Assembly: GCA_009704345.1 (NCBI GenBank)
Contig: WLEH01000027.1
Location: 1-8,808, forward strand
Direction of reading: 5' to 3'
From: Actinomycetota bacterium
GTDB taxonomy: Bacteria > Actinomycetota > Actinomycetes > S36-B12 > UBA5976
DNA length: 8,808 bases
The notes under the pieces were generated by a model that was given only the letters and a program-made list of their open reading frames with translations, ran no database searches and was not told where the DNA came from. Positions 6,515-8,808 of the stretch are shown here, in pieces. The stretch's first letter is position 1, and every line of letters begins with the position of its first letter. The position numbers were made by a program, and so were the translations under genes.

Positions 6515-6831
6515 TTCGTTCCGGCTTTTGCATCCAAACTTGCCAGTGTAGGAATCCCCCGAATAACTTCTGGAGCAACGGCCAACAGATCTGCAACTTG
6601 GTCGCGAAATTTCGCCAAATGCGCTGTCTCTCGATGAGCTTGAAAATCAGCCTCAGACTTAAAAAATTCAACTAGCGTAAATACTTCCGGTTGATTTGGA
6701 TCTTCAACCAAAATGTACTTGAGCAGGCCCGGCTCTTCCCAACTTTCTTTTGCCGTTTGAATAATCAGTTCCTTTAAGCTATTAGCTGCATCTGGTTTAG
6801 CGTGAAATTTGGCAACTACAACAAAACTCAT
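6511..6831 (-). CDS. Small ABM-fold protein (putative quinol monooxygenase / LsrG-like)
   Basis: A 106-residue protein of the antibiotic-biosynthesis-monooxygenase (dimeric alpha-beta barrel) superfamily. Its motifs are VVVAKFHAKP (4-13), EEPGLLKYILVEDPNQP (32-48), FTLVEFFKSEADFQAH (51-66) and a second histidine at 71 (TAHLAKF). This is the usual pattern EPGxxxY..dp..p..f.lxExxxsxxaFxxHxxtxH. Known members include YgiN-type quinol oxidoreductases and LsrG, an isomerase of phospho-AI-2. Many others have no assigned role. ATG (6829-6831) overlaps the lldD stop as ATGA, and the ribosome site is weak, so its production is probably tied to LldD. Being last in an lldD operon suggests a job linked to lactate oxidation or its quinone or peroxide by-products; this is inference. 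L-rhamnose/L-fucose mutarotases share the fold and size, but the sequence pattern here fits ABM better. Confidence 0.82.
   Translation of the reverse strand: MSFVVVAKFHAKPDAANSLKELIIQTAKESWEEPGLLKYILVEDPNQPEVFTLVEFFKSEADFQAHRETAHLAKFRDQVADLLAVAPEVIRGIPTLASLDAKAGTN
6828..6831 (-). other. ATGA start/stop overlap linking lldD and the ABM gene
   Basis: On the minus strand the last lldD codons read CTG CAA TGA, and the ABM start ATG uses the A before the stop. With no clear ribosome site upstream, translational coupling is the simple reading. Confidence 0.8.
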
Positions 6832-8012
6832 TGCAGGAACTTAACATGCTTTGGTTCTAATTCCGCCACGTTACTAACGCCCAACAACTTCATTGTTCGC
6901 TTCATCTGGGTAGTTAGGATTTCCAGTGTTCGTTCGGCGCCAAGCTGACCGCCTGCCATTAGGCCATATAAATAAGCTCGACCAACCCAAGCAAATTTTG
7001 CACCATGCGCTAACGCCGTAACTACGTCTGCACCATGCATGATGCCGGTGTCAATATGAATTGGTTTGTCTCGACCTACTGCTTTAACTGTATCTGCTAA
7101 TTGATATAGCGGGACTGGTGCCCGGTCCAGCTGTCGCCCGCCATGGTTAGAAAGCACGATGGCATCTGCGCCATGATCAAAAGCTAACTTGGCATCTTCA
7201 ATAGTTTGAATACCCTTAATTACCAAGTTACCTTTCCAGTAATCTCTAATCCACTTTAGATCCTGATAATCAATTGTTGGATCAAACATGCTGTCAATTA
7301 GTTCTGCCACTGTGCCAGGCCACTCACCCAATGATGCAAATTCAAGTTTTGGTTTCGTCAAGAAATTCCACCACCAACCAACGCGAGGTGCAGCATTTAA
7401 CATGGTCTTGACGGTCAACGTTGGTGGCACGGTTAAGCCATTTCGCACATCACGCAATCTGGCACCAGCAACCGGAACATCAACTGTCAATACCAAGGTG
7501 TCCACGCCAGCTTTTGCGGCGCGATCCACTAACGCCATGCTCTTGTCGCGGTCTTTCCACATATATAACTGAAACATGTTGCGACCTGTTGGTGCAGCTT
7601 TCATAACATCTTCAATTGAGGTTGTTCCCATTGTGGAAAGGCAAAACGGAATTCCATATTTTGCAGCTGCTCTTGATCCTGCAACTTCACCTTCGGTTTG
7701 CATCATGCGAGTAAACCCAGTTGGAGCAATTCCAAGCGGATAGTTTGATGTCTTTCCAAATAAATCAATTGAGGTATCGAGTTTTGAAACGTCTCTTAAC
7801 ACGTGAGGTTGAAACTCAACATTGCGATACGCATCGCGGGCGCGCTGCAAACTGATTTCGTCTTCAGCAGCCCCATCGGTGTAATCAAAGGCAGGCGTTG
7901 GCGTGCAGCCTTTTGCGGCATCTCTTAGATCGTAAATAGTAAGAGCCCGGTTTACCCGTCGTTTCTTAGCGCTGAATTCAGGCTTGCGAAACTTCGGCAA
8001 TAAATTAGGCAT
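6828..8012 (-). CDS. lldD: FMN-dependent L-lactate dehydrogenase, actinobacterial LldD2-like
   Basis: Oxidises an (S)-2-hydroxy acid, most likely L-lactate, to the 2-keto acid (pyruvate), normally passing electrons to the quinone pool at the membrane. The protein has 394 residues; mycobacterial LldD2 is about 414 by memory. Visible sites include FDYTDGAAEDE (42-52, Tyr44 at the substrate), LSTMGT (125-130), FQLYMW (147-152), LTVDVPVAGARLRDVRNG (175-192), VIKGIQT (264-270, Lys266 at FMN N1), SNHGGRQLD (288-296, catalytic His290) and Arg293. DTGIMHGAD (321-329) and VGRAYLYGLMAGG (343-355) match the mycobacterial LldD2 subgroup closely. ATG at 8012 has AGGAG at 8020-8024 with a seven-base gap. 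It lies 26 bases after the E1 beta gene and overlaps the ABM gene by four bases. Other hydroxyacid oxidases (glycolate, mandelate, lactate 2-monooxygenase) are less likely given the subgroup signature. Confidence 0.93.
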   Translation of the reverse strand: MPNLLPKFRKPEFSAKKRRVNRALTIYDLRDAAKGCTPTPAFDYTDGAAEDEISLQRARDAYRNVEFQPHVLRDVSKLDTSIDLFGKTSNYPLGIAPTGFTRMMQTEGEVAGSRAAAKYGIPFCLSTMGTTSIEDVMKAAPTGRNMFQLYMWKDRDKSMALVDRAAKAGVDTLVLTVDVPVAGARLRDVRNGLTVPPTLTVKTMLNAAPRVGWWWNFLTKPKLEFASLGEWPGTVAELIDSMFDPTIDYQDLKWIRDYWKGNLVIKGIQTIEDAKLAFDHGADAIVLSNHGGRQLDRAPVPLYQLADTVKAVGRDKPIHIDTGIMHGADVVTALAHGAKFAWVGRAYLYGLMAGGQLGAERTLEILTTQMKRTMKLLGVSNVAELEPKHVKFLQ

Positions 8013-8038
8013 TTACCAACTCCTGAACTTAGTTTGGT

Positions 8039-8808
8039 TTAGTAACTAAGAACTTTGCGAAGCGCAGCAACCATGTCATCAACTGATGGGATTGTCGCTT
8101 CAACCATGCCTGGATCAGCACTAAGCGGTGCCCGCTGTGCACCCACGCGAACAATTGGACCCTTCAGCGAATCAAATGCAGCTTCAGAAGCTGTAGCGGC
8201 AATTTCTGCTGTAATGGATGCAAATAGTGGTGCTTCATCTACTACCACCATTCGACCAGTTCGCTTTACTGCATCAATTACTGCATCCATGTCCATGGGG
8301 AACAATGTGCGAAGGTCAATTATCTCCACCTGCTTACCCTCAGCAGCCAAAATCTCTGCTGCTTTAGTTGCGGGAACTAGGGTGTAGCCATAAGTCACAA
8401 GAGTTGCATCCGAACCTTCTCTAGCAATCCGTGCCTTACCAAATGGAACTAGATCATCTGGTCCGCCCATTGGTCCGCGAGCACCTGTTAACTTCTTGTG
8501 CATCATGAAGATAACCGGATCGTCAGCTCGAAGTGCAGTTTTCAAGAGTCCTTTTACGTCATATGGCGTACCCGGTACTGCAACTGAAAGACCAGGAGTG
8601 TGTGCAAAAAACGATTCAAAGCTATTGTTGTGATGCGCACCACCCATCGCAATTCCTGTTGTAGCGCGAATAATCAATGGAACTGATCCATTAAACATGT
8701 AACGGATATGGGCGGCCTGATTAATGATTTCATCCATTGCACCAAGTGAAAAATCCATGAAGTTCAGGTCCACTACCGGGCGCATGCCGTACATCGCTGA
8801 ACCTACGC
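8039..8808 (-). CDS. Thiamine-diphosphate 2-oxoacid dehydrogenase, E1 beta subunit (5' end beyond window)
   Basis: Beta subunit of the E1 decarboxylase of a pyruvate, branched-chain 2-oxoacid or acetoin dehydrogenase complex. It pairs with an alpha subunit, presumably encoded upstream outside the window. The frame runs open to the window edge, adding VGSA before Met at 8794, so that Met is internal. 255 complete codons are visible of a usual 325-340. Numbering from Met 8794, the landmarks are GMRPVVDLNFMDF (3-15), NQAAHIRYM (25-33), VPLIIRATTG (38-47), FFAHTPGLSVAVPGTPYDVKG (62-82) and DDPVIFMMHK (91-100). The active-site loop reads GAHHNN (52-57, codons around 8624-8641), where most relatives have AQHSQ; a histidine is kept. 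Next to lldD, conversion of lactate-derived pyruvate to acetyl-CoA is the simplest role. The acetoin and branched-chain versions look alike and cannot be excluded. Confidence 0.88.
   Translation of the reverse strand, partial: VGSAMYGMRPVVDLNFMDFSLGAMDEIINQAAHIRYMFNGSVPLIIRATTGIAMGGAHHNNSFESFFAHTPGLSVAVPGTPYDVKGLLKTALRADDPVIFMMHKKLTGARGPMGGPDDLVPFGKARIAREGSDATLVTYGYTLVPATKAAEILAAEGKQVEIIDLRTLFPMDMDAVIDAVKRTGRMVVVDEAPLFASITAEIAATASEAAFDSLKGPIVRVGAQRAPLSADPGMVEATIPSVDDMVAALRKVLSY

Noticed and set aside
6375..6675. Open frames on both strands across the convergent gene ends (6375-6671 minus, 6409-6675 plus).
   Set aside because: Both are shadows of the aldolase and ABM genes, whose own frames carry clear family motifs and precise stops.
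2531..6831. FGGY kinase plus LsrG-like ABM protein as an AI-2 (Lsr) processing system.
   Set aside because: The kinase motifs and length fit xylulokinase better than LsrK, the two genes are in different operons, and there is no LsrF thiolase, LsrR or LsrABCD set.
7030..7056. LldD has Met-His where many alpha-hydroxyacid oxidases have Arg-Arg (DGGIRRG), suggesting a lost FMN phosphate contact.
   Set aside because: The DTGIM form is what I recall from mycobacterial LldD2, so it marks the actinobacterial subgroup rather than a defect.
8039..8794. Met at 8794 as the true start of the E1 beta gene.
   Set aside because: The frame stays open upstream, the preceding residues VGSA continue the conserved fold, and about 70-80 N-terminal residues would otherwise be missing.
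1..8808. Mobile elements, CRISPR arrays, tRNA or rRNA genes, riboswitches, defence genes.
   Set aside because: No repeat arrays, transposase or integrase motifs, cloverleaf sequences or long structured leaders were found; the window is filled with metabolic genes.

Overview
The window looks like a stretch of chromosome from an actinobacterium with a fairly AT-rich genome. The strongest clue is the L-lactate dehydrogenase gene: its protein has the DTGIMxGAD and GRAYLYGLMAGG signature that I recall from mycobacterial LldD2. The low-to-middling GC by eye, very short intergenic gaps and strong AGGAGG-type ribosome sites would fit a streamlined aquatic actinobacterium (for example the acI/Nanopelagicales group). 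That placement is inference; there is no rRNA or marker gene to confirm it. All genes are metabolic. I see no mobile element, tRNA, rRNA, CRISPR array, phage gene or transcriptional regulator.

Layout. Positions 1-4000 hold three minus-strand genes, read right to left: an FGGY-family sugar kinase (2531-3994/4000), a family-5 ABC solute-binding protein (787-2409) and the first 223 codons of a DppB-type permease (1-670). A long hairpin (706-744) lies between the binding protein and permease genes. The 109-bp gap at 4001-4109 is a divergent control region. From it three plus-strand genes run rightward as a tight operon: an Ldh2-family NAD(P)-dependent oxidoreductase (4110-5126), an SDR dehydrogenase (5136-5903) and a KDPG-aldolase-family enzyme (5900-6514). 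The aldolase gene ends tail to tail against a second minus-strand operon, sharing the bases TTAA as both stop codons. Read right to left, that operon is a 2-oxoacid dehydrogenase E1 beta subunit (8039-8808, 5' end cut), lldD (6828-8012) and a small ABM-fold protein (6511-6831).

How they may work together (inference). The transporter, kinase, two dehydrogenases and aldolase form a catabolic locus for a sugar, sugar acid or deoxysugar that yields pyruvate plus an aldehyde or hydroxyacid. The SDR has the PGTVD and ARQxxGxxG motifs that I associate with the DHRS6 / 2-keto-3-deoxy-L-fuconate dehydrogenase group. The neighbouring L-lactate dehydrogenase and E1 subunit could take L-lactate to pyruvate and then to acetyl-CoA. 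This makes an L-fucose/L-rhamnose-type non-phosphorylating route an attractive, unproven reading. No sugar-acid dehydratase, lactonase or PfkB-type KDG kinase is in the window, so the substrate remains open. The best candidate for something undescribed is this kinase + Ldh2 + SDR + aldolase combination.
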